Of a stretch of DNA of 64,000 bases, positions 6,703-15,866 are shown in pieces. Position numbers and translations under genes: made by a program. The notes beneath the pieces are model-generated. The model was not told the origin of the DNA. It worked only from the letters and a program-made list of their open reading frames with translations, and searched no databases. Position 1 is the first letter of the stretch; each line of letters starts with the position of its first letter. This stretch comes from Paenibacillus sp. LHD-38 (GTDB lineage: Bacteria; Bacillota; Bacilli; Paenibacillales; Paenibacillaceae): NCBI RefSeq assembly GCF_031157315.1, contig NZ_JAVIFU010000007.1:62001-126000 (forward strand), given 5' to 3'.

Positions 6703-8232
6703 ATGTTTAAGGGATACAAGTTATTATTAATTTTCATTTTATCCGTTTTTATTTTGGCAGCTTGTTCTTCTGTGCCTGTTGAAAAACAAGCTGAGGGAAG
6801 TAAAAAGGTAAATCTGCTCTTTAATTTTGCGACTAGCTCGCTTGATCCTAATGTGGATACAAGTTATGTCTCCGTTCGTGCAGGAATAACGGAAACTTTG
6901 GTACATCTCAATGATACGGACTTGACCATCGAGCCTTGGCTTGCAGAAAGCTGGGATAGTCAAGATGGTCAATTATGGACAATTGAGCTAAAAAAAGACG
7001 TGACCTTTCAGAACGGTAAACCTATGGATGGAGCAGCTGTTAAAGCCTCTCTCGAACGGGCAATGAAAGATAGCCTCGCGATAAAGAATGCCTTGCGTAT
7101 TGAAACAATAGAAGCCAAGGCCAATACGTTGACGATTAAAACAGAAGTTCCATTTCCTGAATTTCCATCTGAACTGGTACATCCAAACACTTCAATTATT
7201 GACGTAACGGAAGCAGACTTTGTTAACAAACCGATAGGCACAGGACCATTTGCTGTATCTTTTTTTACACCGGGTACGGCTGTGGATCTTGTGCGTTATG
7301 AGGGTTACTGGAACGGGGCTGCAAAACTGCAATCAGCGAAATTCTCATTTAATGAAGACGCCAATGCCCGGTCTCTTGCGCTTCAATCAGGAACCGCCGA
7401 TATTGTTTTCCGTCCTGAAGTAGAAACACTCACTAATTTAGAAGCTTCACCAGGAGTAAAAGTGGAGTCCACATCTACGTTCCGAGTGCATCAAATGACG
7501 ATGAACCTAGAACGGAAGCCGCTGCGAGACATCCTTGTTCGTAAGGCTGTTGATGCATTAATTAATCGGCAAGCTATCGTGGACACCATTTTAAGAGGAC
7601 ATGCTGAAATTGCGACTGGACCTTTCCCATCCACCTTTTCGTTTGCACCGGACTATCCTGAGAAAAAGACGGGTATGGACGCTGCTAGAGCCTATCTTCA
7701 TGATGCCGGGTATACAGAAGTGAATGGGGTTATGCAAAAAAACGGCGAACCGCTCACATTTAAACTCCTAACTTACAGTGCGCGTGCTGACTTGCCCTTG
7801 ATTGCACAAGTGTTTCAGTCGGATGCAGGCCAGCTCGGAATAGAGGTTCAAATCCAGCAGATCGAAATTCCAGAAGAGTACATGGCAGCCAATCGCGATT
7901 GGGACCTGACTACATACAGCAATTTAACTGCACCTCGAGGGGATGCTGGTTACTATTTGAATGCAACGTATCATCCAAAAGGCGCTTTGAATTTCAGCGG
8001 AGCGGATGATAATCATTTAACCGCTCTAATTGATGAATTAAACGCAAGCGTTGGTCAAGACAAGCGTTCGGTTAAAGCTGAACAAGTTGCCTTGTATGTC
8101 GATGAGCAAGTCTATAATTCTTTTATTCTGCATCCGAACACACTCATTGCATATAAGTCTGATAAAGTTCTGAACTGGGTAACATCCCGAAGTGAATATT
8201 ACATGTTAACGAATGAATTGGATGTGAAGTAA
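6703..8232 (+). CDS. cntA: Nickel/oligopeptide-type ABC transporter substrate-binding lipoprotein (CntA-like)
   Basis: 509 residues with a lipoprotein signal ending LAAC at Cys20 (start 6703, GGAGG upstream). The body is the large SBP_bac_5 fold of NikA/DppA/CntA proteins: ETLVHLNDTDLTIEPWLAESW near the N-terminus, VTFQNGKPMDGAAVKASLERA, KPIGTGPFAV and VRYEGYWNG. It would capture a metal-metallophore complex outside the membrane. It is the first gene of an eleven-codon-or-less-spaced operon SBP-permease-permease-ATPase-ATPase-MATE, the cnt importer order, and has Zur-like sites upstream. Assignment to metallophore rather than peptide uptake rests on the adjacent CntL-like gene. Confidence 0.8.
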   Translation: MFKGYKLLLIFILSVFILAACSSVPVEKQAEGSKKVNLLFNFATSSLDPNVDTSYVSVRAGITETLVHLNDTDLTIEPWLAESWDSQDGQLWTIELKKDVTFQNGKPMDGAAVKASLERAMKDSLAIKNALRIETIEAKANTLTIKTEVPFPEFPSELVHPNTSIIDVTEADFVNKPIGTGPFAVSFFTPGTAVDLVRYEGYWNGAAKLQSAKFSFNEDANARSLALQSGTADIVFRPEVETLTNLEASPGVKVESTSTFRVHQMTMNLERKPLRDILVRKAVDALINRQAIVDTILRGHAEIATGPFPSTFSFAPDYPEKKTGMDAARAYLHDAGYTEVNGVMQKNGEPLTFKLLTYSARADLPLIAQVFQSDAGQLGIEVQIQQIEIPEEYMAANRDWDLTTYSNLTAPRGDAGYYLNATYHPKGALNFSGADDNHLTALIDELNASVGQDKRSVKAEQVALYVDEQVYNSFILHPNTLIAYKSDKVLNWVTSRSEYYMLTNELDVK

Positions 8233-9186
8233 ATGTTTCAGATTCTAAGCAGGCGATTAATCGAGGTTGTAATCTTTCTTCTGGTCATTACGTTCATAAG
8301 TTTTCTATTCGTGCGTCTCGCTCCGGGTGATCCGGTTCTTTCCATGCTTAGAGTCGATGATGTATCGGTTACAACTGAACAAGTGGAAGCACTTCGTGAA
8401 CAATTAGGATTTAATGATCCTTTACTCGTGCAGTATGGTCGATGGTTGGCTGACTTTGTAAGATTAGATTTTGGTAACTCCTATATAACGAATCAACCTG
8501 TGATGGAAATGATTCTACGCGGATTACCTGCAACACTCGAACTGTCTTTCGGTGCACTCATTGTCATGCTAAGCGTGGCTATTCCTCTTGGCTCACTCGC
8601 TGCTCTATATCGGGGAAGCTGGATAGACCAATTAAGCCGGGGAGTATCGTTACTCGGCGCTGCCATCCCGAGTTTTTGGCTGGCACTCATTTTTATTGAT
8701 TTATTTGCGGTGCGGTGGGGCATTCTCCCTCCGATGGGGAGGGACGGCATTATTTCTGCGGTCCTTCCATCCATTACTTTAGGACTTGCCATAACAAGCG
8801 TTTACGTTCGCTTATTGCGTTCAAGTTTGCTTGACTCTCTCAGCAATGAATTTATATGGGCGGCACGATCTAGAGGATTATCGGAAATGCGTATTTTTTT
8901 CGGCCATGCATTTCGTTATAGTTTGCCGCCTGTTATTACCGTGTTCGGTATTAGTTTAGGCAGCTTGATCGGTGGGGTTGTCGTTATTGAAGTTATTTTT
9001 GCCTATCCCGGTATCGGCAAGATGGTTGTTGACTCGATTCGATCACGGGATTACGCCGTCATCCAAGGATATATTTTTGTGATGGCGATTATCGTATTTT
9101 TCGTGAACAGCGCTGTTGATTTATCTTATCGATATTTAAACCCAGAACTGCGGATCAAGGAAAGGAAGAACAGCTCATGGAGTTAG
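8233..9186 (+). CDS. cntB: ABC transporter permease, DppB/NikB/CntB type
   Basis: 317 residues, about six membrane segments. N-terminal LVITFISFLFVRLAPGDP is the hallmark of DppB-type permeases, and the coupling motif is AARSRGLSEMRIFFGHAFRYSLPP. The ATG follows the SBP stop codon immediately, and its 3' end overlaps the next gene by 10 bp, so it is translated as part of the same operon. Confidence 0.85.
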   Translation: MFQILSRRLIEVVIFLLVITFISFLFVRLAPGDPVLSMLRVDDVSVTTEQVEALREQLGFNDPLLVQYGRWLADFVRLDFGNSYITNQPVMEMILRGLPATLELSFGALIVMLSVAIPLGSLAALYRGSWIDQLSRGVSLLGAAIPSFWLALIFIDLFAVRWGILPPMGRDGIISAVLPSITLGLAITSVYVRLLRSSLLDSLSNEFIWAARSRGLSEMRIFFGHAFRYSLPPVITVFGISLGSLIGGVVVIEVIFAYPGIGKMVVDSIRSRDYAVIQGYIFVMAIIVFFVNSAVDLSYRYLNPELRIKERKNSSWS

Positions 9187-10025
9187 TGGTTACAAGAAAA
9201 CGCAAGAATATTCAAAAACGCTGGAACGTTGCCCTAATGCTCTCTATGGTAACTTTGTTACCAGTTGTGATTGCTTACACCTTCCTTGTGCTGAATCATG
9301 ACCCATCATTAGTTAAGCTTACCGAACGATTGTTGCCAATGAGTCTAAAACACCCGCTTGGAACAGATCATCTGGGGCGTGACGTATTAACACGTTTGCT
9401 GCTGGGCTCACAGCTGACAGTTGGTTATGGTCTCATATCATTGTTAATTGCAGTTATCATTGGTGTGCCGTTCGGTTTGTTGGCTGGCTTTAAAGGTCGT
9501 GTAGTTGATCGGATTTTCATGCGTATAGCAGACGTTTTTTTGTCATTTCCGGATACGATAGTGGCGATTGTGTTGAGTAGTTTACTAGGTGCCGGCATTG
9601 AAAATCTGCTTTTTGCCATTGTTCTGGTGAAATGGGTTAGTTATTCCCGTCTTGTTCGAAGTACGGTATTAACTGAACGGCAAAAAGACTATGTCATTAT
9701 AGCTAAAATTAATGGTCTTAGTTCGGGGCGTATTATGATCAAACATATATTGCCGCATGTTATTGGAAACGTACTCGTGCTTGCCAGCCTCGATTTAGGG
9801 AAAATCATTCTGCTCATTTCTGCTCTTTCCTATATAGGACTCGGTGCGCAGCCTCCAGCACCGGAATGGGGGGCAATGCTCAATGACGCTCGTCCGCATT
9901 TTCAATCCAATCCGCAGCTCATGATTTATCCGGGACTCGCGATTGTATTTATCGTTCTCCTGTCAAACTTATTCGGTGATTACTTGCGAGATAAATTTGA
10001 CGTCAAAAAGGAGGTTGGAAATTGA
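9177..10025 (+). CDS. cntC: ABC transporter permease, DppC/NikC/CntC type
   Basis: 282 residues. HPLGTDHLGRDVLTRLLLGS is the DppC-family signature after the first membrane helix, and IAKINGLSSGRIMIKHILPH is the ATPase-coupling motif. It overlaps both the upstream permease gene and the downstream ATPase gene, confirming tight operon structure. Confidence 0.85.
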   Translation: MELVVTRKRKNIQKRWNVALMLSMVTLLPVVIAYTFLVLNHDPSLVKLTERLLPMSLKHPLGTDHLGRDVLTRLLLGSQLTVGYGLISLLIAVIIGVPFGLLAGFKGRVVDRIFMRIADVFLSFPDTIVAIVLSSLLGAGIENLLFAIVLVKWVSYSRLVRSTVLTERQKDYVIIAKINGLSSGRIMIKHILPHVIGNVLVLASLDLGKIILLISALSYIGLGAQPPAPEWGAMLNDARPHFQSNPQLMIYPGLAIVFIVLLSNLFGDYLRDKFDVKKEVGN

Positions 10026-10822
10026 ACGTTATAACCGTTAACCATCTGTCTGTGACGGGTAAACAAAATAGGATCGTTAATGATATTTCGTTTAAAATTC
10101 AAGAGGGGGAATGGTTTGCCCTAGTTGGGCAAAGCGGCAGCGGAAAGAGCATGACTGCTTCGGCAATCGGACAATTATTATCTCCGAACCTTCAAGCAAC
10201 AGGCGAAATAAAATATGCAGGCAGCAATTTATTAGCGCTTACCCCTTCAGAAATGCGTAAAATTCGCGGTAAACATCTTTCTTATATTTTTCAAGATTAC
10301 CAAGGCTCGTTTACACCGTTTCTTACCATCGGGCGACATTTCGAGGAATATCAACAGCGACATTTAGATTTATCCAAAACCGCAAGAAAACAGCAAGCCA
10401 AGCAAGCACTTGTTTCCGTGGGTCTGTCTGAAGATATTTATACTAGATACCCAGTCCAATTAAGCGGTGGCCAGCTGCAGCGGGTATCCATTGCGATTGC
10501 TCTACTCCTTAAGCCAGATTTATTGATAGCGGACGAGCCAACTGCGGCATTAGACAGCGTCACTTCTTTTAAAGTTTTGGAACTATTATCTCAGTTGCAG
10601 GCGGAAACCGGTTGTGCGATTTTGTTTATTACTCATGATTTACGTCACGTAAGAAAATATGCTGATCGCATAGCTGTAATGAAAGACGGAGTAATTATTG
10701 AAACGGGTAATAAAGACCAGATACTCAATCATCCAAAAAATCCTTATACAGAGCTGCTTATCAATTCATCGCCATCACTTAGGACCATGCTCTCACTTTC
10801 GATTGAAGGAGTGATACGATGA
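10022..10822 (+). CDS. cntD: ABC transporter ATPase, DppD/NikD/CntD type
   Basis: 266 residues from TTG 10022 with AAGGAGG seven bases upstream. Walker A GQSGSGKS, signature LSGGQLQRV, Walker B LLIADEPTAALD and switch His in FITHDL are all intact. It partners with the second ATPase as a heterodimer under the two permeases. Its end overlaps the next ATG by four bases. Confidence 0.85.
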   Translation: MNVITVNHLSVTGKQNRIVNDISFKIQEGEWFALVGQSGSGKSMTASAIGQLLSPNLQATGEIKYAGSNLLALTPSEMRKIRGKHLSYIFQDYQGSFTPFLTIGRHFEEYQQRHLDLSKTARKQQAKQALVSVGLSEDIYTRYPVQLSGGQLQRVSIAIALLLKPDLLIADEPTAALDSVTSFKVLELLSQLQAETGCAILFITHDLRHVRKYADRIAVMKDGVIIETGNKDQILNHPKNPYTELLINSSPSLRTMLSLSIEGVIR

Positions 10823-11583
10823 GCTTATTAGAAGTGAAGAATGTTTATAAGAAATACGATAATGGTGAGGCTGTGCTCCGGGATGGGAGTTTTACAATAG
10901 AGAAGGGGCAATGCTTAGGTCTTGTAGGCGAAAGCGGCTGCGGTAAAAGCACACTTGCGCGCTGCCTTTTGCGCATTGAGCCAATTGATGAGGGAAGTAT
11001 TTTGTTCGAGGGTATACCTCTCCATAACAAAAACGAACGTCGTTTAAAACCCTATCGAAAACATATCCAAACGGTTCTACAAAATCCTTCTGCAGCGTTG
11101 AATCCCAAGCTTAGGATAAAAGATTCCCTAATGGATCCCTATTTGCAATTTGGCAGCCAGGCAGCGATGAAACATTTTCATTATATGAATCATAAAGACT
11201 TTGTCGCACAACTGTTAGACGCTGTAGAGCTTCCAGCAAGTCTAGCTGATCGATATCCTCATGAACTGAGCGGTGGGCAGAAGCAGAGGGTAACTATTGC
11301 TCGCGCAATTAGCATTGAACCTGATATTATTATTTTGGATGAACCCACTTCGAGTCTTGACGTTCTATCTCAAGCTGCCGTTCTACGTTTGCTGGATGAT
11401 TTGCGGGTGCAGTTAGGCACCTCTTATCTATTCATTTCACACGATCTCTCAGCAGTGTATACAATGAGTAAAACAATAATGGTCATGCGCGATGGCGTTA
11501 TTGTGGACAGTTTTGAGAAGGAGGGGCTATTTTCTAAGGTACGTCATCCATATACTCAAGAGCTTGTAGCCATGTTTGATTAA
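10819..11583 (+). CDS. cntF: ABC transporter ATPase, DppF/NikE/CntF type
   Basis: 254 residues starting in an ATGA overlap with the preceding ATPase. Walker A GESGCGKS, the NPSAALNP segment typical of DppF-type subunits, signature LSGGQKQRV, Walker [13 protein letters not shown] and FISHDL are intact. Second half of the ATPase pair. Confidence 0.85.
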   Translation: MSLLEVKNVYKKYDNGEAVLRDGSFTIEKGQCLGLVGESGCGKSTLARCLLRIEPIDEGSILFEGIPLHNKNERRLKPYRKHIQTVLQNPSAALNPKLRIKDSLMDPYLQFGSQAAMKHFHYMNHKDFVAQLLDAVELPASLADRYPHELSGGQKQRVTIARAISIEPDIIILDEPTSSLDVLSQAAVLRLLDDLRVQLGTSYLFISHDLSAVYTMSKTIMVMRDGVIVDSFEKEGLFSKVRHPYTQELVAMFD

Positions 11584-11608
11584 TGAACATGCGTAGGGAG
11601 AGGTATTT

Positions 11609-12913
11609 TTGAATCATCGATCTTATCTTGCACTAGCTATTCCACTCATTATCTCAACCTTAACTACCCCATTACTTGGTGCTGTAGACACAGCAGTCGT
11701 CGGTCATTTGCCTGACCCTGCTTATATAGGTGGAGTAGCTGTAGGGAACATTATTTTTAATACGATGTATTGGTTATTTGGGTTTTTACGAGTCAGTACT
11801 TCGGGTTTTACTGCCCAGGCACATGGAGCTAATAATGAAGTTCAAGGGGTTTTGGCTCTTACAAGGCCGTTTATTATTGCTGTGGTGGTCGGAATAAGCT
11901 TTATTCTCCTTCAGGGACCGATGGAGCATTTGTTTTTAGCTTTGATGAGTCCGGAAGCTGACGTTCGAAATGTCGCGTCTGATTATTTCAGCATTCGCAT
12001 ATGGGGCGCCCCGTTTACTTTGTTGAATTACGTGATCCTTGGATGGTTAATGGGAATGTCTAAAATAAAAGTTTCTTTGATCATACAAATTGTTATGAAT
12101 CTTATGAATATCGTTCTTGCCTTGTTGTTTGTGAGCGTGTTTGCTTGGGGGGTATCCGGCGTCGCAATAGCAACCCTAATATCAGAAGTAACAGCCTTTG
12201 TCATTGGAATGTTTTTTATACGGAAGGTTTCTCCTTTCGAATTTAAGCTGCCTCCTTTAAAAGAGATCGTTGATTCCGCCTCATTAGGAAAAATGATGTC
12301 CGTCAACCGGGACCTGTTTATCAGAACCCTTTGTTTATTAGCCGTATTTAATCTCTTCACGGCGCAGGGGGCTTCTTTTGGAACGGAAGTCTTGGCAGCG
12401 AATGCGGTTCTCATCCAAATTCATTACATTATGGCATACTTCTTTGATGGATTTGCCAATGCTTCAAGTATACTAGTTGGAAAAGCCATAGGATCGGGGG
12501 ATCAGCGGCTTTATAAGAAGACACTTATGCTATCATGCCAATGGGCTGTCCTCTCGTCTCTTTTTATCGCAGGTACTTACTATCTGTTTAGTGATTACAT
12601 CATTCATTTATTTACACGCATACCTCATGTCATCGAATTGGCTAACGCCTACGGCATGTGGATTGTCCTGTTTCCGCTTACGGCAAGCTTCGGTATTATT
12701 CTCTATGGTGTATTTACTGGGGCGACCGAAGCTTCATCCATACGGAACTCGATGATTTTGGCATTGATGGTTTATCTGATTGCATTTTTCACATTGGTGC
12801 CCAACTTTAATAACCATGGCTTATGGCTAGCTTTCATTATATTTAGTATAGGGCGGTCGGCGTTTTTAGCAATTTTTATTCCTAAATTGAACCGGAAGCT
12901 GTTCACTAAATGA
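11609..12913 (+). CDS. MATE-family (DinF-like) efflux transporter, probable metallophore exporter
   Basis: 434 residues from TTG 11609 (GGGAGAGG upstream), twelve predicted membrane segments in two homologous halves. N-terminal ALAIPLIISTLTTPLLGAVDTAVVGHL and GFLRVSTSGFTAQAHGAN are DinF-branch MATE motifs. It lies 25 bp after the last ATPase gene and so is probably co-transcribed. In staphylopine and pseudopaline clusters the exporter is of the MFS (CntE) or DMT (CntI) type. A MATE protein in that position is a different solution, and its role as exporter of the CntL product is inferred from position only. Confidence 0.75.
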   Translation: MNHRSYLALAIPLIISTLTTPLLGAVDTAVVGHLPDPAYIGGVAVGNIIFNTMYWLFGFLRVSTSGFTAQAHGANNEVQGVLALTRPFIIAVVVGISFILLQGPMEHLFLALMSPEADVRNVASDYFSIRIWGAPFTLLNYVILGWLMGMSKIKVSLIIQIVMNLMNIVLALLFVSVFAWGVSGVAIATLISEVTAFVIGMFFIRKVSPFEFKLPPLKEIVDSASLGKMMSVNRDLFIRTLCLLAVFNLFTAQGASFGTEVLAANAVLIQIHYIMAYFFDGFANASSILVGKAIGSGDQRLYKKTLMLSCQWAVLSSLFIAGTYYLFSDYIIHLFTRIPHVIELANAYGMWIVLFPLTASFGIILYGVFTGATEASSIRNSMILALMVYLIAFFTLVPNFNNHGLWLAFIIFSIGRSAFLAIFIPKLNRKLFTK

Positions 12914-13020
12914 TTCCCAGAAGGAAGACAAACTGGTACATATACTTATTGGTGACTATAATTTTGCAGCTCTGACTAAGTAACTTGGAAATGTTCAAGA
13001 AGCCGGATTATAAACCCTTG

Positions 13021-13046
13021 TTAAACGTACGGGCAGTTAAACTCAA
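13021..13046 (+). repeat. AACGGGCAG hairpin repeat, copy 3 (degenerate)
   Basis: TTAAACGTACGGGCAGTTAA, with arms TTAA/TTAA around ACGGGCAG. It lies between the MATE gene and a small membrane protein gene. No terminator-like hairpin is attached to this copy. Confidence 0.5.
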
Positions 13047-13076
13047 TACAGAAGAAAGTTGGGAGGGCTTATTAAT

Positions 13077-13262
13077 ATGTTTAAACTTATATTAGGTGTG
13101 GGAGTTTATTTTTTTGCGACTTTGCTTATGGGTTATTACTTTATAGGGGTTAGTTTTATAAAGTCTATACAGTTAGCATCTCTTATTACAATAATACATC
13201 TTTTGATTCGTTTTATAGATAAGCTCTACAAGAGGGAAACTAATTATAATGGAGAAGGATAG
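13077..13262 (+). CDS. Small membrane protein, two predicted helices, unknown function
   Basis: 61 residues from ATG 13077, with GGGAGG at 13061-13066. Two hydrophobic stretches (LILGVGVYFFATLLMGYYF and SLITIIHLLIRFI) followed by a charged tail KLYKRETNYNGEG. I do not recognise a family. It is a single gene following a copy of the hairpin repeat. Confidence 0.5.
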   Translation: MFKLILGVGVYFFATLLMGYYFIGVSFIKSIQLASLITIIHLLIRFIDKLYKRETNYNGEG

Positions 13263-13600
13263 TTGGGCAAAATCATAGGGCAGCGCTACGGCAACTGCAC
13301 CCTTTATTTGTTAAGCTCCCTTGGTACGATATCAGCGGCGGAAGGTTTTCCAGCCATGTTCTTCCAGTGCCGACATTGGTCAAAAGCACGTGAGCTGGGA
13401 GATAATGGCATCCGCTACGCATCTAATTCAAGCACTTTATGAAGCTTGTTGAGAACACCTTGTTGTGTGAGAGGCCCATGTAATTGCGCATGGGCCTACT
13501 CGATGCCATCATTTCATATTACTCCATCGGCAGTCTGAGAATGGCGCCCGCATCCTTGTCTCAGAAACCGGCACTAGATGTACAAGGATAAACCCTTGAA
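13263..13600. other. Gene-poor stretch with an unrecognised coding remnant and a hairpin
   Basis: A frame ending near 13392 reads KLPWYDISGGRFSSHVLPV, which looks like protein sequence but lacks start, context and a family that I recognise. A GGCCCATG/CATGGGCC stem-loop lies at about 13473-13496 without a T-run. Nothing else is supported. Confidence 0.3.
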
Positions 13601-14074
13601 TTAAAATAGAGATGCCTTCACCTTGACAACTGCTTTTCGGATACTCGATGGAACCGAATCATACAGACCAGAGCGATGGATGTCGCTTGGAAAAAAGACA
13701 ATAAAATCGCCGGTATGTAGACTTACTTGCCATTCTCCGCTAACCTCTTTATAAATCGTGGAATCGTTTTTCGGATCATAGGCTTTCGTTGGTATATCCC
13801 CTTCTTGTTGAATCGCCCAACCGAACGTTTCGCTGCCATCCAGAAGATAATGAATGTCTACAAAACGCTCATGCTTTTCTGCAGATACATCCTCGGTAGG
13901 TTTTGTGTTTTTCTGCATCAGGAGCACGTAAAGATCCTCCCCAACAATGGGGTATGTTCCGTCAGTTAATACGGAAAAATCGGTTTCACTAAGATAATCT
14001 AAGGTAGCGGGAAATCCCATGAATGACTCATATGCGGGTATTGAATGGCATGAAACAAACCCAATTTTGAACAC
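13601..14074 (-). CDS. YhcH/YjgK/YiaL-family protein (EbgC-like)
   Basis: 157 residues from GTG 14074 on the minus strand. TLDYLSETDFSVLTDGTYPIVGEDLYVLLMQ, KHERFVDIHYLLDGSETFGWA and LHTGDFIVFFPSDIHRSGL are the family's conserved strands, with the His/Asp residues thought to bind metal in the cupin-like barrel. Related proteins are associated with sialic acid and aldonate metabolism. The N-terminal ten residues differ from the family's usual start, so the beginning may have been altered by rearrangement. It has no operon partner. Confidence 0.8.
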   Translation of the reverse strand: MFKIGFVSCHSIPAYESFMGFPATLDYLSETDFSVLTDGTYPIVGEDLYVLLMQKNTKPTEDVSAEKHERFVDIHYLLDGSETFGWAIQQEGDIPTKAYDPKNDSTIYKEVSGEWQVSLHTGDFIVFFPSDIHRSGLYDSVPSSIRKAVVKVKASLF

Positions 14075-14117
14075 CCTGATTACTTCAGGGGGTGAACTGA
14101 CGCTTAGCCCGCTTTAG

Positions 14118-14336
14118 CCGGGAATTGAGGCGGATGTGGTTAAGATCACGCAGGGGGAGAAGTATTTTGTGCTGAAGGTGTGTAACAAACACTCGAAACC
14201 TGACGTCCTGCGCCAATATCGCCTTTTGGAAGCTCTTCATCGGCAGGGAATCCGCGTATCTGAGCAGATCGGCTATGGGCGAACCGAAACTGGGGACGCT
14301 GTGCTGCTGACCCGCTATCAAAGGCAACCTCAATGA
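14118..14336 (+). pseudogene. Aminoglycoside-phosphotransferase/choline-kinase-like fragment
   Basis: Open frame 14118-14336 reads EADVVKITQGEKYFVLKVC, then RLLEALHRQGIRVSEQIGYG and AVLLTRYQ. This is the N-lobe of the APH kinase fold, with the ATP-binding Lys in FVLKV. The beginning and the whole catalytic lobe are missing, and the stop falls inside a copy of the hairpin repeat. A truncated, non-functional relic. Confidence 0.65.
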
Positions 14337-14353
14337 GCGAACGGGCAGCATTG
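14331..14353 (+). repeat. AACGGGCAG hairpin repeat, copy 4
   Basis: CAATG (14331-14335) and CATTG form perfect arms around AGCGAACGGGCAG. It overlaps the end of the phosphotransferase fragment, so the insertion or recombination point of that truncation is at the repeat. Confidence 0.6.
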
Positions 14354-14487
14354 AATAACTCTAATTGTGATAAATGATGTTTGATGCCTTTCCACGAATA
14401 ACTGAATAGCTGGCCTTTCATGAACCTAGCCTAGGGAATTTTAAAACAATGTCTGTTAACCGAGTCCATTTCGAAGGGGAAATTCAC

Positions 14488-14910
14488 ATGTCATGCTTTA
14501 TTTGTGATAAGCATCTTGGTTATTCGAATCAACCACCTGATGGATATATTTACGAAGATGAACACTGGAAAGTCTGCCATTTTCCAGCACAGCAATCCAT
14601 TTTAGGTCGAATTGTTTTGGAATCGAGGCGCCACTTTCTCGACTTTTCGGAGATGACAGAGAAAGAAGCTGGGTCATACGGAGTTGTGACTTAGAATTTG
14701 TACTCAGCACTCAAACAGGTCACTGGTGCAGAACGAGTGAACTCACTTATAACTATTGATGGTGTTCCACATTTTCATGCACATTTCATTCCCCGGGGAA
14801 GTGATAGCCTGACAAAAGGGATGGATTTCTTAAAACAAGATTGGTCTTGCAATGAAATAGATGCCTCTGATGTGGCACGGAAACTACAGGCTATTCTCAA
14901 CTCGAATTAG
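14488..14910 (+). pseudogene. HIT-family protein interrupted by an in-frame TAG
   Basis: From ATG 14488 (GAAGGGGA upstream) the frame reads MSCFICDKHLG, YEDEHWKVCHFPAQQSILG and LESRRHFLDFSEMTEKEAG, stops at TAG 14692-14694, then continues in the same frame with LYSALKQVTGAERVNSLI and the catalytic HFHAHFIPR to 14910. All HIT-fold elements are present, including the zinc-type CxxC and the His triad, so this is a full-length gene broken by one nonsense codon. The HIT nucleotide hydrolase/transferase activity would be lost, because the His triad lies beyond the stop. Confidence 0.8.
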
Positions 14911-14928
14911 AAATAGACTGGTTACGCC

Positions 14929-14997
14929 ATTGAGCTAACTTGTACGATAGTTAAATGGAATACGTGAGAGCAGCCGGTCAGAACGATCGGCTGCTTT
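14929..14997 (+). repeat. AACGGGCAG-family hairpin repeat, copy 5, with terminator
   Basis: ATTGAGCTA and TAGTTAAAT arms around ACTTGTACGA (the core has diverged from ACGGGCACGA), then a terminator stem AGCAGCCG/CGGCTGCT (14969-14995) followed by TTCTTC. It directly follows the HIT remnant. Confidence 0.65.
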
Positions 14998-15344
14998 CTT
15001 CATTGAAATAACTGGAAGAATGACGTGGTGAATACCAGACTTCTTCCTGTGCCCTTATCTTAAGCAACCCAAAAAAGTTATTGCGAGTAGTTGGCCCAAT
15101 ACCAGCGAAGCTGTCACAGCCCGCAAAGTAAGGACATAGAAAGTTCCTCTAATTGCTGATATTGGAACTTATTCTTCGACTTATTGCCCTTTATCCGCTG
15201 AATTTCATGAAGTTTACTGCTGATAGGGATCGTAATTCCAATACCAGAATAAAATCGGAACTTTTGACTGATCTGCAGCTTTATAATCACCATGTATTAA
15301 CATGTGCATTGCGGGTGGTGTCACGTTCGCTGGTACTGCCCCGT
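14998..15344. other. No gene supported
   Basis: The stretch up to the DoxX stop codon contains only short frames on both strands without start signals or recognisable motifs; probably decayed sequence. Confidence 0.4.
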
Positions 15345-15866
15345 TTAGACGGACGGAGATTTTAGGGAAGGCTTCTTGCTGCGGAATATGGCCTGCGAGT
15401 GATTCCGGATCCAAGGAACGACCCAATAATCTCCGCCGAAGCGGCCAGCGTTCATACCGGCTGCCAGGAGGAAAAATTGCATAAGGATCAAGTTCGGATT
15501 CGAGCTGATTGCACCGGCGAACAAAAAGTTGAAGTTCATGAAGATTCCCATCAATGCCGCGAACGTTGAAAGAGTGCCCGTAATCAAGGCAAGCCCGACG
15601 AGAAATTCTCCCCATGGAACAAGGAAGTTAAATACATCCACATTCGGCAGTGCCAAGCCTTGCAGGAAGTCCCCGTACCATTGCTGAACGTCGGGCCTCT
15701 CCCCGGTGGTCTTGGCAATCGCCCCTTTCATGAATCCGGAAGCGTCGAACGGCTTGCCGCCCGATAATTTTCCCCATCCGGCCGTAAGGAACTTCCAGCC
15801 GACGTACAATCTCAGCACGGTCATGCATACGGCCGCTGTCTTGCTGCTTTGTAACCAATTCATCAT
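15345..15866 (-). CDS. DoxX-family membrane protein
   Basis: 173 residues, minus strand from ATG 15866 with GGAGGG upstream. Four membrane helices: VLRLYVGWKFLTAGWGKL, VFNFLVPWGEFLVGLALITG, STFAALMGIFMNFNFLF and LILMQFFLLAAGM. VGWKFLTAGWGKL and PWGEFLVGLALI are the DoxX/DoxD signature segments, and MNAGRFGGDYWV matches the usual C-terminal region. DoxX proteins are integral membrane subunits linked to thiosulfate:quinone oxidoreductase or thiol-stress complexes, but the function of this member is not established. Single gene. Confidence 0.85.
   Translation of the reverse strand: MMNWLQSSKTAAVCMTVLRLYVGWKFLTAGWGKLSGGKPFDASGFMKGAIAKTTGERPDVQQWYGDFLQGLALPNVDVFNFLVPWGEFLVGLALITGTLSTFAALMGIFMNFNFLFAGAISSNPNLILMQFFLLAAGMNAGRFGGDYWVVPWIRNHSQAIFRSKKPSLKSPSV

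Noticed and set aside
15214..15615. Minus-strand frame of 133 residues overlapping the DoxX gene
   Set aside because: Its first half is the DoxX gene read in another frame; the tail beyond the DoxX stop has no recognisable motif or start.
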